A stretch of DNA of 64,000 bases from an uncultured Bariatricus sp. (GCA_934307065.1 CAKRCD010000004.1:1-64000); one strand, 5' to 3'; positions 9,081 to 18,567 are shown, counted from the first letter of the stretch. Notes: a model not told the origin generated them from the sequence alone. Made by a program: numbers and translations.

Positions 9081-9106
9081 TGCAAATAGATTTCTCTATG
9101 TTTGCA
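9081..9106 (-). promoter_or_regulatory. Inverted repeat between ATPase and binding-protein genes
   Basis: TGCAAATAGA and TCTATGTTTGCA form an imperfect inverted repeat with a short loop, 45-70 bases upstream of the lipoprotein start codon. There is no U-tract, so it is more likely an operator or a message-processing hairpin than a terminator. Confidence 0.4.
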
Positions 9107-9115
9107 CGTTTTTCA

Positions 9116-9910
9116 TTACTGTACTTTGCGTACATGCGCTTCTACATCTTTATTGATATAACGAAGCAATTCATTTCGAAGTTTAATAGAATCCGCATCT
9201 TCAAAACGGTTTTCTCTTGTTGTCCGTTTCTCATCCGGAATTTTTACATCAAAGATGACATTACTTGGCGACTGTCCAAGCACAATGATTCGGTTCGCCA
9301 GAAGCATAGCCTCATCTACATCGTGTGTTACAAAAAATACCGTTTTCTTTTCTTCCTGCTTCTCCCAGAGTTCAAGCACCATATCCTGGAGCATGGAACG
9401 TGTTACCGCATCCAATGCCCCGAAAGGCTCATCCATGAGAAGGATCGGAGGGTCAATTCCGAAAGCACCTGCTATAGCACATCTTTGTTTCATACCACCG
9501 GAAAGTTCTTTCGGGAATTTGCGATACACAGACTCATCAAGACCTACCGCTTTCAGTAATTCCAAAGTTCTTTCTTTCAGATGACTCTTATCCCAGTCCG
9601 GAAACTTTTTTTTCAGTGCCAGCATAATGTTTGCACCTGCTGTTTTCCAAGGGAACAATCCATAATCCTGAAATACGACTCCACGCTCTAAGCTTGCACC
9701 GGTTATCTTCTGTCCATCCACTGTGATTTCACCGGTTGTACATGTTTCCAGTCCGGCAATCAACCGCAGTAACGTACTCTTTCCACATCCGGACTGTCCC
9801 AGGATACAGACAAACTCTCCACCTTCTACATCCACATTGATATCCTTCAGAATCAACTTATCACTTCCGGTATAAGCAAACGAAACATCATGGATTTTTA
9901 TATCATGCAT
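9116..9910 (-). CDS. SsuB/TauB-type ABC transporter ATPase
   Basis: 264 residues from the ATG at 9910, preceded by AAGGGAGGAGCC. Walker A GQSGCGKST, Q-loop VFQDYGLFPW, signature LSGGMKQR, Walker B ILLMDEPFGALD and the switch histidine (FVTHDVDEA) are all present, so it should be an active ATPase. It is the first gene of the importer operon (ATPase, binding protein, permease, enolase). It is separated from the upstream regulators by a terminator at 10101-10134, and a palindrome at 10061 is a possible operator for it. Confidence 0.92.
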   Translation of the reverse strand: MHDIKIHDVSFAYTGSDKLILKDINVDVEGGEFVCILGQSGCGKSTLLRLIAGLETCTTGEITVDGQKITGASLERGVVFQDYGLFPWKTAGANIMLALKKKFPDWDKSHLKERTLELLKAVGLDESVYRKFPKELSGGMKQRCAIAGAFGIDPPILLMDEPFGALDAVTRSMLQDMVLELWEKQEEKKTVFFVTHDVDEAMLLANRIIVLGQSPSNVIFDVKIPDEKRTTRENRFEDADSIKLRNELLRYINKDVEAHVRKVQ

Positions 9911-10060
9911 TTTGGCTCCTCCCTTTTCCATCATTTCTGCAACATTCTTATCATACAATTTTCGACCATTTTTTCATCGTACAAAAATGACAAATTCAAT
10001 TTTCGCCATGTAACAATTTGCATATTTTCTATAAGTAAATCGTATTTATTCATTTTGTCT

Positions 10061-10074
10061 ATAGCAAATGCTAT
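10061..10074. promoter_or_regulatory. 14-bp palindrome upstream of the importer operon
   Basis: ATAGCA-AA-TGCTAT is a perfect inverted repeat about 150 bases upstream of the ATPase start and just beyond the terminator of the upstream regulator gene. It is a candidate binding site for one of the two PucR-type regulators encoded next door. No convincing -35/-10 pair was found here. Confidence 0.4.
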
Positions 10075-10100
10075 TCCTGTAAATCTTCCCTCTATATAGG

Positions 10101-10134
10101 AAAAGAACCGGAAGATTATTCTCCCGGTCCTTTT
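10101..10134 (-). terminator. Terminator after the dehydratase-PucR fusion gene
   Basis: AAAAGGACCGGG and CCGGTTCTTTT form a GC-rich hairpin 14 bases after the stop codon on the minus strand, and the final TTTTCC forms the U-tract. It separates the regulator pair from the importer operon. Confidence 0.85.
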
Positions 10135-10147
10135 CTAAAGGTGGTCC

Positions 10148-12301
10148 TTATCTATTTTTATTCACTGCTATCCGTTCAAACTGCATGGCACGAAGCAACC
10201 GCTGGCTTTCCATGTACCCTTTCTCATCCAAATGAATTAACTCATTAATCCGTGCCAGCCGGTATAATAGGGTATTCCGGTGAATCTTCATCTTGGCTGC
10301 TGCCTGCATGGTATTTCTCTCTGCTTCAAGATAATAGTAAAGCGTCTCATATAAATTACTTTTCTTTTGCTCATCTTCTTCCCGGATAAGCCGGAGCTCT
10401 TCCACTCCCCCGTCCATCTCTGCAATTTCTGCTTTCATGGAAGTCATCAGAAGCTCCTGATAAAAATATTCTATCTGATAAATATTTGTATCCGGTTCCC
10501 ATTCTTCCCCAATTTCCATCAGCATTTGTACTACTTTCTCATTCTCACTCTTTTGAGAAAGCTTTGAAAATCCATTTCCAATGGCAACTTTCACATCAAT
10601 GTCTAACTGCTCATAGATATCCTTACATTTTACAATCAGGTTATCACGGTATTCCTTTCCTGAAATATCCGAAAGCAGATAATGCTGATAGATACCATCC
10701 TCTATTTCCTGCATAACCCGGAAATTCCGGCGCAATTCTTCTCTGAATGGTTTGGATTTTCCATCATCCTTCAGTACAATCCAAAGATAATCCGGGCGTT
10801 CCTCACTCTTAGGAGCTGCTTGTAAACTGGTAGAAGAAATTGCACAATACTTTCCAATAATCTCTGCAATCTGTTCTGCTTTCATCCTCAATCGATGATT
10901 CTTCGGAAATGCAGTACAGACTGCTCCGATTTCCGGCAATTCAAACCGCACCTGCTTGTTTTCATGCCCTTCGACGTTCTCCATGCCAATCATACAGAGC
11001 ACTTTACCAAAGGCATCTTCAATCTTCATCGGTATTTTTGTGTAAGCATATAACTGTTCCAAAGCCTCATCAGCCGGAGTTGCCAGATTGGAAAACAGTA
11101 TCTTGTAACAGTTATTAATATCAATCTTTGCATCTCCTGCCTGATTATCGTATATCATCTCGATGAGTGCCGCTACTCTTGTAGAAATCTGTGCATAATC
11201 CTCTTTCGAATAATCCGTGTCAATGGAAAGATATGGAAGTCCCTTTTCCTCTGTCACAAACTGTTGGATATATACAGCTTCCGCTCCCGTAGCATGGCAG
11301 CCGGACAAAATCATCTCCACTACACCATCTACATGATACTCATCTATAATTCTTCCTATCAATTCAATACGGTTATCGTTCGGAGTCATGATGGAACAGC
11401 CTGTAGATAAATATCTTCTTGCAATAGCTCCATAAATATCCGGGTCATCCTCATCAATCATACGATCCAAAGTCTTGACCCCACTACAGTTTTCCACGGC
11501 TACAACAACACCGCCATTTTCCTCAATGGCCTGAATAACTTTCAGACTGTCTCCGCCCATCGGACACCCTGTCACCAGAATCCTTGGTCTTGACTCTAGC
11601 ATTTTACCCTGATGATATTCTTCTAAAATCCGGTCCGTAATCGCATCCACAACTGCCGGAGTCGTCTTGAAATCAAACCGGTACTTGGAACCAGATACGA
11701 TTTTTTGAATATCACCGCCAAGCACCGGAGCAGGCTCCAGTTTCATCACTTCGCAAAGTCTGAGCAGTGACTTTCGGATTTCATTGCCGAGATGGATTGC
11801 TTCCTTTATTTTCTCCTCTGTGATAATCGTCTGAAAGAAATCTTCAAAATATTCTTTCGTCCGGATTACTTCACTTCTCCAGAACTCCATCGATACTTGG
11901 GACTGTGAATTAGGAAGTTCCATTACAAATACCGGTTTAAATTCTGCAAGCATCTCATACATTTTCTTCTTTCCGTCACAGGTTGTCTCACCTATAATCA
12001 AATCGGAAAAATGAAAAAAAGGACATTTATCAGATATAGCAAATCCGTAGCTTGATTTTACCAACGGACACATACTTTTCGGCATCTTCTGCTCAGCCGC
12101 TGGAATCGTCTCATTGGAAAATGAACAAAGCCCCACTGGGATTGCGCCCACTGCCATTGCCAGTTCCGTTGGAAAATATGCACAATACATTCCAACCACC
12201 GGCACACCCTTTTCCTTATATTCTTTAATTTCAATAAATGCCTTTCTCCGTTGCTCACCGAATTCTTCAAAAACCTCCGGTAAATCCTGAACTAATTTCA
12301 T
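10148..12301 (-). CDS. 2-hydroxyacyl-CoA dehydratase-like domain fused to a PucR-type regulator
   Basis: 717 residues in one frame. Residues ~1-370 match the 2-hydroxyacyl-CoA dehydratase (HgdB/FldB/BcrB) family: MYCAYFPTELAMAVGAIPVG, CPLVKS, DKCPFFHFSDLIIGETTCDGKK (in two parts) and LSGCHATGAE. Cysteines at 40, 59, 78, 93 and 108 could hold an iron-sulfur cluster. Residues ~390-717 resemble the neighbouring PucR regulator, beginning with DINNCYKILF and ending in the PucR helix-turn-helix (AAAKMKIHRNTLLYRLARIN). No activator ATPase for dehydration is nearby. I infer a transcription factor whose sensor is a dehydratase-like iron-sulfur domain. Its ATG directly abuts the upstream gene's stop, implying coupled translation. 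Confidence 0.85.
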   Translation of the reverse strand: MKLVQDLPEVFEEFGEQRRKAFIEIKEYKEKGVPVVGMYCAYFPTELAMAVGAIPVGLCSFSNETIPAAEQKMPKSMCPLVKSSYGFAISDKCPFFHFSDLIIGETTCDGKKKMYEMLAEFKPVFVMELPNSQSQVSMEFWRSEVIRTKEYFEDFFQTIITEEKIKEAIHLGNEIRKSLLRLCEVMKLEPAPVLGGDIQKIVSGSKYRFDFKTTPAVVDAITDRILEEYHQGKMLESRPRILVTGCPMGGDSLKVIQAIEENGGVVVAVENCSGVKTLDRMIDEDDPDIYGAIARRYLSTGCSIMTPNDNRIELIGRIIDEYHVDGVVEMILSGCHATGAEAVYIQQFVTEEKGLPYLSIDTDYSKEDYAQISTRVAALIEMIYDNQAGDAKIDINNCYKILFSNLATPADEALEQLYAYTKIPMKIEDAFGKVLCMIGMENVEGHENKQVRFELPEIGAVCTAFPKNHRLRMKAEQIAEIIGKYCAISSTSLQAAPKSEERPDYLWIVLKDDGKSKPFREELRRNFRVMQEIEDGIYQHYLLSDISGKEYRDNLIVKCKDIYEQLDIDVKVAIGNGFSKLSQKSENEKVVQMLMEIGEEWEPDTNIYQIEYFYQELLMTSMKAEIAEMDGGVEELRLIREEDEQKKSNLYETLYYYLEAERNTMQAAAKMKIHRNTLLYRLARINELIHLDEKGYMESQRLLRAMQFERIAVNKNR

Positions 12302-13468
12302 CTATTCAACCCTTCTTCCATCTGTACGGGCAAAGCTGTTCATCATCATTAAAGCCAGAAGCTCCTCTGATTTCTTTACATCTTCAATATCGTCTCCAAT
12401 CAACTCCCGAATCTTCTTTAATCTATATATCAGCGTATTCCGATGAATATGCAGTGCATTCGCAGTCTCTACTACATTATGTGCACATAAAAAATACATC
12501 TTTAACGTTTCATATAACTCTGTATTTTTTTCTGCATCTTCCTGCTGGAGAATCTGAAGAGAATAATCTTTGATTCCTGCTGCCGCAAGCACCGGATATG
12601 CATAGGTGTAAACAGTCTCCGCTCTCCATTCACTTTCCAGCATCATATTATCTGCCTTGTCATATTCATCAAGAGAATCTATCCGTTTCAGCCATTTTAC
12701 TTTCTTGTGACAATTCTCAATATCCTGAAAAAGAATACTTACGCAGCACGGCACCTGCACTTCCTTTTTCAGGCGGTCCAAAATCAATTTTTCCTCTTTT
12801 TTATTCTCTATCTGATAAAACAGCACCCACGTTTCTGCTTCTTCCCCCAGGATATAAGCTTTATTCCATATCTCACGGATTTTACACACCAGACCTGTCA
12901 AATCACTTTCCGGAAAATAAACCATTAAATAGCCTTTCTTGATTTCATTGGAAAGATATTTCAGATTCATTCCTTCATTGCCACAGAAAATATCATGTGT
13001 AATCAGTCTCTTTCTCATAGGAAGTAATCCTTTTGGCTGATAGCCGTGAGTTGTCCAGTAATTCGCCACAATCGGAACCAGCATATCTGCAACTGTCCCA
13101 TACTCCTCCCAGACATCCGGACTTAATGCATTGAAAATAATGACACTATATCCGCATAATTTTCCATTCACTTCAATCCGTTTTGCCACTGCCATATGCT
13201 GTCTGCCAAACCGATAAAAATCGGGGGTTTCCTTTACTCTGCGCTTCAGCACATAATCATATGCTTTCGCTGTAAATTGCTTTGTTCTTACTTTTTGGAA
13301 TTTTCTGCCCGGCATTGCACTGGAATAGAACGGGATTTCACCATCGACATTCAAAACTAAAACGGAGGCGCCGATGAAATCACGTACTTTTTCTGTCATG
13401 CCTTCAAGACTTCTGTTTTCAAATAATGCTTCAAATGCAATTTTATAACATGCATTGACATCAATCAT
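12302..13468 (-). CDS. PucR-family transcriptional regulator
   Basis: 388 residues. The C-terminal helix-turn-helix of the PucR type is clear (ETANALHIHRNTLIYRLKKI). The N-terminal ~130 residues look like a small-molecule sensor fold (VLVLNVDGEIPFYSS). The middle is a GGDEF-like or PucR linker region without clear catalytic residues. Its first residues, MIDVNACYKIAF, recur inside the fused protein encoded next (DINNCYKILF), so the two are paralogues. It is the first gene of the regulator pair and probably controls the importer, enolase and nif-like operons. GGGGGAGG precedes the start. Confidence 0.85.
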   Translation of the reverse strand: MIDVNACYKIAFEALFENRSLEGMTEKVRDFIGASVLVLNVDGEIPFYSSAMPGRKFQKVRTKQFTAKAYDYVLKRRVKETPDFYRFGRQHMAVAKRIEVNGKLCGYSVIIFNALSPDVWEEYGTVADMLVPIVANYWTTHGYQPKGLLPMRKRLITHDIFCGNEGMNLKYLSNEIKKGYLMVYFPESDLTGLVCKIREIWNKAYILGEEAETWVLFYQIENKKEEKLILDRLKKEVQVPCCVSILFQDIENCHKKVKWLKRIDSLDEYDKADNMMLESEWRAETVYTYAYPVLAAAGIKDYSLQILQQEDAEKNTELYETLKMYFLCAHNVVETANALHIHRNTLIYRLKKIRELIGDDIEDVKKSEELLALMMMNSFARTDGRRVE

Positions 13469-13540
13469 ACTTCAAGCCTCCCCCTTAATTAATATAGTGA
13501 TATTTTAATAGGAAATTTTATCTTTAACATCTCAGTTTTT

Positions 13541-13569
13541 ATTATAAAATGCACTTTTTAAAAAGTCTA
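13541..13569 (-). promoter_or_regulatory. Promoter of the PucR regulator pair with palindromic spacer
   Basis: On the minus strand TAGACT (13564-13569) and TATAAT (13541-13546) are 17 bases apart. The spacer and -35 box hold the perfect palindrome ACTTTTTAAAAAGT (13553-13566), well placed for repression, perhaps autoregulation. Confidence 0.6.
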
Positions 13570-13643
13570 GGAATTGGATTCAAGATTTTTTTAATAAATC
13601 GTTCCATACATTGATAATAACAATAACCAAAGATCCGCTGACC

Positions 13644-13692
13644 AAAAAGGGACAGTGCTGTCAATTGGTTCCATTTGACATGCCACTGCCCC
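13644..13692 (-). terminator. Terminator after the PatB-type gene
   Basis: GGGGCAGTGG with ATGTCAA pairs with TTGACAG and CACTGTCCC across a short loop. On the minus strand it is followed by TTTTT. The tail CTGTCCCTTTTT recurs near 18.59 kb and 28.96 kb. Confidence 0.75.
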
Positions 13693-13720
13693 TCTTCGTC
13701 TGCATTTACTCTATACTTAC

Positions 13721-14881
13721 TTATTTGAAATTCTCAATTAATGATTTTACTGCAATCTCTACATTTTCCATAGAAGTAGCCAGGTTAATACGGATAAAAC
13801 CGTCAAATCTTTCTCCGCCAAACCAGTCACCAAAGTCTACTGCCAGTTTACATTTATCCAATACAATCTCCTTTACTTCTGACGGTTCTGCACACTTGCG
13901 AAGGTCTACCCAGGTCAGATAAGTACCCTCAAGTGGAGAGACTACTGCATCCGGTAACTGTTCTTTCAATGCATCTCTTAAATAGCAATAATTTTTGTAA
14001 ATCTGTTCTTTGACTGCCTCATACCATTCCTCGCCGCCTGCATAGGCTGCTTCTGCTGCGATATATCCAAATGGATTTCCGGCAAGCACGCGGACTCCTG
14101 TTACGAATTTATCCCATTTCTCACGGAGCTTTTCATCTGCAATCATTACGATGGAATTCTGTCCTCCTGCCAGATTAAAGGTCTTGGATGGTGCTGTAAT
14201 TACAATCATCATATCCTGATAATCTCCAATTGTGTAAGCAGGAATATTTTCATTTCCATCGTAGGTCAGATCCTGATGGATTTCATCAGAAATGACAAAT
14301 ACCCGATGCTTTCTACAGATATCAAGCACTTTCTCCAGTTCTTCCTTCTTCCATACACGTCCAACCGGATTGTGCGGAGAACACATAATAAATAATTTTA
14401 CATTGTTATCCACAATCTTCTGCTCAAAGTCTTCATAATCAATGGAATAAATCCCATTTTCATTTATCAGGTCACTGGTAACCAGTTTTCTGTCATTATT
14501 ATTTACCGCACCAAAGAACGGATAGTATACCGGTGTCATCACAATCACGGCATCTCCCGGATTCGTCATACATTTCACTACCCAGTTAAATGCAGCAACT
14601 ACGCCCGGTGAAAAACGAAGCCATTCTCTCTCCGGCTTTAAACCGTGATGCTTCTCTTCCCAGTTTATAAATGCTTCATAATAGAAATCTGGAACTTTAT
14701 AGTATCCTATCACACCTTGTTCCACATATTTATGAAGAGCTTCTTTCACACATGCCGGTACTTCAAAATCCATATCCGCAACCCACATAGCGTGAAGGTC
14801 TGTTCTGCCAAACTGTGCCTGAAGATTATCCCATTTGGAACAGTTGGTGTTTCTCCTGTCTACATATTTTAATTGTTCCAT
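13721..14881 (-). CDS. patB: PatB/MalY-type pyridoxal-phosphate C-S lyase
   Basis: 386 residues, fold-type I PLP enzyme. The N-terminal RRNTNCSKWDN and WVADMDFEVP are hallmarks of the MalY/PatB cystathionine beta-lyase group. SPHNPVGRVW, ISDEIHQDL and the Schiff-base lysine in APSKTFNLAG are intact. It should cleave the C-S bond of cystathionine or related S-substituted cysteines, giving a thiol, pyruvate and ammonia. It is transcribed alone, with its own promoter and terminator. Its position beside a sulfonate-type importer and reductase locus is suggestive of sulfur metabolism but may be chance. Confidence 0.9.
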   Translation of the reverse strand: MEQLKYVDRRNTNCSKWDNLQAQFGRTDLHAMWVADMDFEVPACVKEALHKYVEQGVIGYYKVPDFYYEAFINWEEKHHGLKPEREWLRFSPGVVAAFNWVVKCMTNPGDAVIVMTPVYYPFFGAVNNNDRKLVTSDLINENGIYSIDYEDFEQKIVDNNVKLFIMCSPHNPVGRVWKKEELEKVLDICRKHRVFVISDEIHQDLTYDGNENIPAYTIGDYQDMMIVITAPSKTFNLAGGQNSIVMIADEKLREKWDKFVTGVRVLAGNPFGYIAAEAAYAGGEEWYEAVKEQIYKNYCYLRDALKEQLPDAVVSPLEGTYLTWVDLRKCAEPSEVKEIVLDKCKLAVDFGDWFGGERFDGFIRINLATSMENVEIAVKSLIENFK

Positions 14882-14913
14882 TGTATTTCCTCCTTGTCGT
14901 CTCGCTAAGCGAC

Positions 14914-14942
14914 ATTATAGCACAAGATAAATCATACGTGAA
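14914..14942 (-). promoter_or_regulatory. Promoter of patB
   Basis: On the minus strand an extended -10, TGCTATAAT, has a weak -35 (TTCACG) 17 bases upstream. Immediately downstream is the palindrome TCGCTTAGCGA, in operator position. Confidence 0.6.
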
Positions 14943-15105
14943 CCTGTTTATTTTTATTGTTTTGTGAAAAATCTAACTTTTCCAAATTCTCTTGCAAAAT
15001 ATGTCTCAATATCCTATCATATAAGTAATTATGCAATAAATATTTTTTCAAGACGCAGTGGTATTATGCAAAAATGCCACAAGGGGTTTTTGATGGAGGT
15101 GTAAA

Positions 15106-18100
15106 ATGACTCAGATGCAAATTAAGCCATTTAAAAAAGTATTAGTGGCAAACCGCGGCGAAATCGCAATTCGTGTGTTCAGGGCACTGAACGAACTTGG
15201 CATCACAACCGTCGGTATTTATTCAAAAGAAGACAAATACGCACTGTTTCGTGCGAAAGCCGATGAATCTTATCCACTGAATCCAAACAAAGGACCTGTG
15301 GATGCTTATTTGGACATTGAAGGTATCATCAATATTGCCAAATCTGCTAATGTAGATGCTATCCATCCGGGATATGGATTTCTTTCTGAAAATCCAGAAT
15401 TTGTAGCCGCATGTGAGGCAAATGGGATTACCTTTATCGGACCTAGCAAAGATTTGATGAACGCAATGGGAGACAAGATTTCATCAAAGCAGATGGCAAT
15501 CAAGGCAGATGTTCCTATCATTCCTGGTGTGGACCATGCGCTCAAGACCGAAGAAGAAGTAATGGAAGTTGCAGCTATGGTTGGCTACCCTGTTATGCTC
15601 AAGGCATCGAATGGTGGTGGCGGACGTGGAATGCGTATCGTAAACTGCGCAGAGGACATGCCTGTTGCTTATCGTGAAGCCTGTAACGAATCCAAGAAAG
15701 CTTTCGGTGATGACCAGATTTTCGTGGAGAAATATTTAAAAGGACCAAAGCACATTGAGGTACAGGTTGTAGCTGACAACTACGGTAACGTCGTTCATCT
15801 GTTTGACCGTGACTGTTCTGTACAGCGTCGTCATCAGAAAGTAGTAGAATATGCTCCTGCTTTCAGCGTACCGGAAGAAACAAGAAAAATCATCTTCGAC
15901 AGTGCCGTAAGACTTACCAAATCCGTAGGCTACCGCAATGCCGGAACTTTGGAATTCCTTGTTGACCAGAATGGTAATCCTTACTTTATCGAGATGAACC
16001 CTCGTATTCAGGTAGAGCATACCGTAACCGAGCAGATTACCGGACTGGACATCGTTGCTACCCAGATTTTAATCGCAGAAGGATATTCGCTTGACAGTCC
16101 TGAAATCAATATTCCATCTCAGGAATCCGTAAAATGTACCGGATACTCTATCCAGACACGTATTACTTCAGAAGATCCATCCAATGGATTCCTTCCTGAC
16201 ACCGGAAAAATTACGGTATACCGTTCAAGCAACGGTAACGGAATCCGTCTTGACGGTGGTAATGCAAATGTTGGGGCAGAGATTACTCCATATTACGACA
16301 GCTTACTCGTAAAAGTAATTTCCACAGACCGTACTTTTGACGGAGCAGTCCGTAAATCATTACGTGCCCTTAAGGAAATGCGTATCCGTGGTATCAAGAC
16401 CAACATACCTTTCCTTGTAAATGTAGTAAATCATCCAACATTCCGTGCCGGAAAGTGCTACACAACTTTTATTGAGGAAACTCCTCAATTGTTTGAACTT
16501 CCAAGCAGCCAGGACCGCGCTACGAAACTGATTGATTTCGTTGGACATCGTATCGTAAATGTAACGCAAGGCAAGAAACCGATTTATGAAAACCGTGTTC
16601 TTCCTGTTTACGATGAAACCGCACCGGTTTATGGTGCCCGTGATGAATTTTTGAAACTGGGTGCAAAGGACTTCACACAGAAAATTCTTAATGAAAAGAA
16701 ATTATATGTAACAGACACAACTATGCGTGATGCACAGCAGTCATTAATGGCAACACGAATGAGAACCAAAGATATTGCCGGAGCTGCCAGAGCAACCAAC
16801 TTATTTATGCAGAACGCATTCTCTGTAGAATGCTGGGGCGGTGCTACTTTCGATACCTGCTACCGTTTCTTAAAGGAATCTCCATGGAAACGTCTGAGCA
16901 TCTTAAGACAGCGTATGCCTAACACCTTATTACAGATGCTGCTTCGTGCTTCCAATGCAGTTGGATACAGCAACTACCCGGATAACGTAGTTCAGGAATT
17001 TATCCGTGTATCTGCAAAACATGGTATTGATGTATTCCGTATTTTCGATTCCCTGAACTGGGTTGAAAATATGAAGATGCCAATCGAAGAAGCTCTGAAA
17101 ACAGGCAAGATTGTAGAAGGTTCTATCTGCTATACCGGAGATATTTTAAATCCAACAGAAGATAAATATACCCTTGACTACTATGTAAAGAAAGCCAAAG
17201 AACTGGAATCCCTTGGTATCCATACCTTTGCAATCAAAGATATGGCAGGTCTTCTGAAACCGTATGCAGCAAAAGAACTGGTATCTGCATTAAAGTCAGA
17301 ACTGAAGATTCCGATTCATTTACATACGCACGATTCTACAGGAAATGGTGTTGCCACTGTATTAATGGCAGCCGAAGCCGGTGTAGATATCGTTGACCTT
17401 GCAATTGAATCTATGAGTACTCTTACCAGCCAGCCTTCCATGAATGCTGTAGTAGAAGCACTCCGTGGTACCGAAAGAGATACCGGACTTGCCTTCGACG
17501 ATTTACAGGAATTAAGCCACTACTATGGACGTGTACGTAAAGTATACAAGTCATTTGAAAGCGAAATGAATGCTCCGAACACTGAGATTTACAAATACGA
17601 AATCCCAGGCGGTCAGTACTCTAACCTGTTAGCTCAAGTAGAAGCTATGGGAGCGAAAGACCAGTTCGAGGATATTAAGATGCTTTACAAACAGGCAAAT
17701 GAACTTCTTGGAAATATTACCAAGGTTACTCCTACCTCAAAGGTTGTTGGCGATATGGCCATCTTCATGCTAAAGAACGGTCTTACAAAAGATAATATTT
17801 TTGAAGTTGGTAAAGATTTATCTTACCCGGATTCTGTAGTAGATTACTTCAAGGGTATGATTGGACAGCCTGAAGGTGGATTTAATCCGGAACTTCAGAA
17901 AATTGTACTGAAAGGTACAGAACCGGTTACAGTTCGTCCAGGTTCTCTGCTTAAACCGGCAGACTTTGAAGCAATCGAAAAACACTTGAAAGAAAGCTAC
18001 GATTTAAGCCGTTTCTTGCCAAAGGATATGGAATGCAAGGCAGTCAGTTACGCACTTTATCCAAAGGTTTATGAAGAATACTGCCAGCACTTCCAGTCAT

Positions 18101-18567
18101 TTAATGACGTAACCCGTCTGGAAAGCCATGTATACTTCTATGGTCTGCGCAAAGGGGAAGAAACAACCTTAAAGATTGACGAAGGTAAAGATTTGATTAT
18201 CAAGTTCCTTGAAATGTCTGAGCCAAACTCAGAAGGCCGCCGCACACTTTCATTTGAAGTTAACGGTTCTGTCCGTGAGATTTCTATCCTTGATGAAAAA
18301 CGTGCCGTGAAAGCTGACAACAAGTTGAAAGCTGACAAGACAAATCCGGCTCATGTTGGTTCTTCTATTCCAGGAACAATTGAGAAAGTCTTTGTCAAAG
18401 AAGGCGATAAGGTTGAACTGAACCAGCCACTCGTTGTTATCGAAGCAATGAAGATGGAAACTACCATCGTTGCAAAACAGGCAGGAACAATCGACAAGAT
18501 TTATGTCAAAGAAAAAGACCGTGTAAGTACAGGCGACTTACTTATCTCTTTTGAAAAACAGAATTAA
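15106..18567 (+). CDS. pyc: Pyruvate carboxylase
   Basis: 1153 residues, the usual length for a single-chain pyruvate carboxylase. Domains in order: biotin carboxylase (about 8-455, with GGGGRGM and the EMNPRIQVEHTVTE motif), carboxyltransferase barrel (about 530-800, TTMRDAQQSLMATR), the PC-specific allosteric and linker region, and a C-terminal biotinyl domain with biotinylated lysine K1116 in EAMKMET. It makes oxaloacetate from pyruvate, bicarbonate and ATP, refilling the TCA branch. GGAGGTG lies 5-8 bases before the ATG. It is monocistronic and convergent with the Tad operon. Confidence 0.97.
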   Translation: MTQMQIKPFKKVLVANRGEIAIRVFRALNELGITTVGIYSKEDKYALFRAKADESYPLNPNKGPVDAYLDIEGIINIAKSANVDAIHPGYGFLSENPEFVAACEANGITFIGPSKDLMNAMGDKISSKQMAIKADVPIIPGVDHALKTEEEVMEVAAMVGYPVMLKASNGGGGRGMRIVNCAEDMPVAYREACNESKKAFGDDQIFVEKYLKGPKHIEVQVVADNYGNVVHLFDRDCSVQRRHQKVVEYAPAFSVPEETRKIIFDSAVRLTKSVGYRNAGTLEFLVDQNGNPYFIEMNPRIQVEHTVTEQITGLDIVATQILIAEGYSLDSPEINIPSQESVKCTGYSIQTRITSEDPSNGFLPDTGKITVYRSSNGNGIRLDGGNANVGAEITPYYDSLLVKVISTDRTFDGAVRKSLRALKEMRIRGIKTNIPFLVNVVNHPTFRAGKCYTTFIEETPQLFELPSSQDRATKLIDFVGHRIVNVTQGKKPIYENRVLPVYDETAPVYGARDEFLKLGAKDFTQKILNEKKLYVTDTTMRDAQQSLMATRMRTKDIAGAARATNLFMQNAFSVECWGGATFDTCYRFLKESPWKRLSILRQRMPNTLLQMLLRASNAVGYSNYPDNVVQEFIRVSAKHGIDVFRIFDSLNWVENMKMPIEEALKTGKIVEGSICYTGDILNPTEDKYTLDYYVKKAKELESLGIHTFAIKDMAGLLKPYAAKELVSALKSELKIPIHLHTHDSTGNGVATVLMAAEAGVDIVDLAIESMSTLTSQPSMNAVVEALRGTERDTGLAFDDLQELSHYYGRVRKVYKSFESEMNAPNTEIYKYEIPGGQYSNLLAQVEAMGAKDQFEDIKMLYKQANELLGNITKVTPTSKVVGDMAIFMLKNGLTKDNIFEVGKDLSYPDSVVDYFKGMIGQPEGGFNPELQKIVLKGTEPVTVRPGSLLKPADFEAIEKHLKESYDLSRFLPKDMECKAVSYALYPKVYEEYCQHFQSFNDVTRLESHVYFYGLRKGEETTLKIDEGKDLIIKFLEMSEPNSEGRRTLSFEVNGSVREISILDEKRAVKADNKLKADKTNPAHVGSSIPGTIEKVFVKEGDKVELNQPLVVIEAMKMETTIVAKQAGTIDKIYVKEKDRVSTGDLLISFEKQN

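Noticed and set aside
12058..12270. Possible small gene inside the dehydratase-PucR fusion frame
   Set aside because: It lies wholly within a strongly supported coding sequence in another frame and has no family features.
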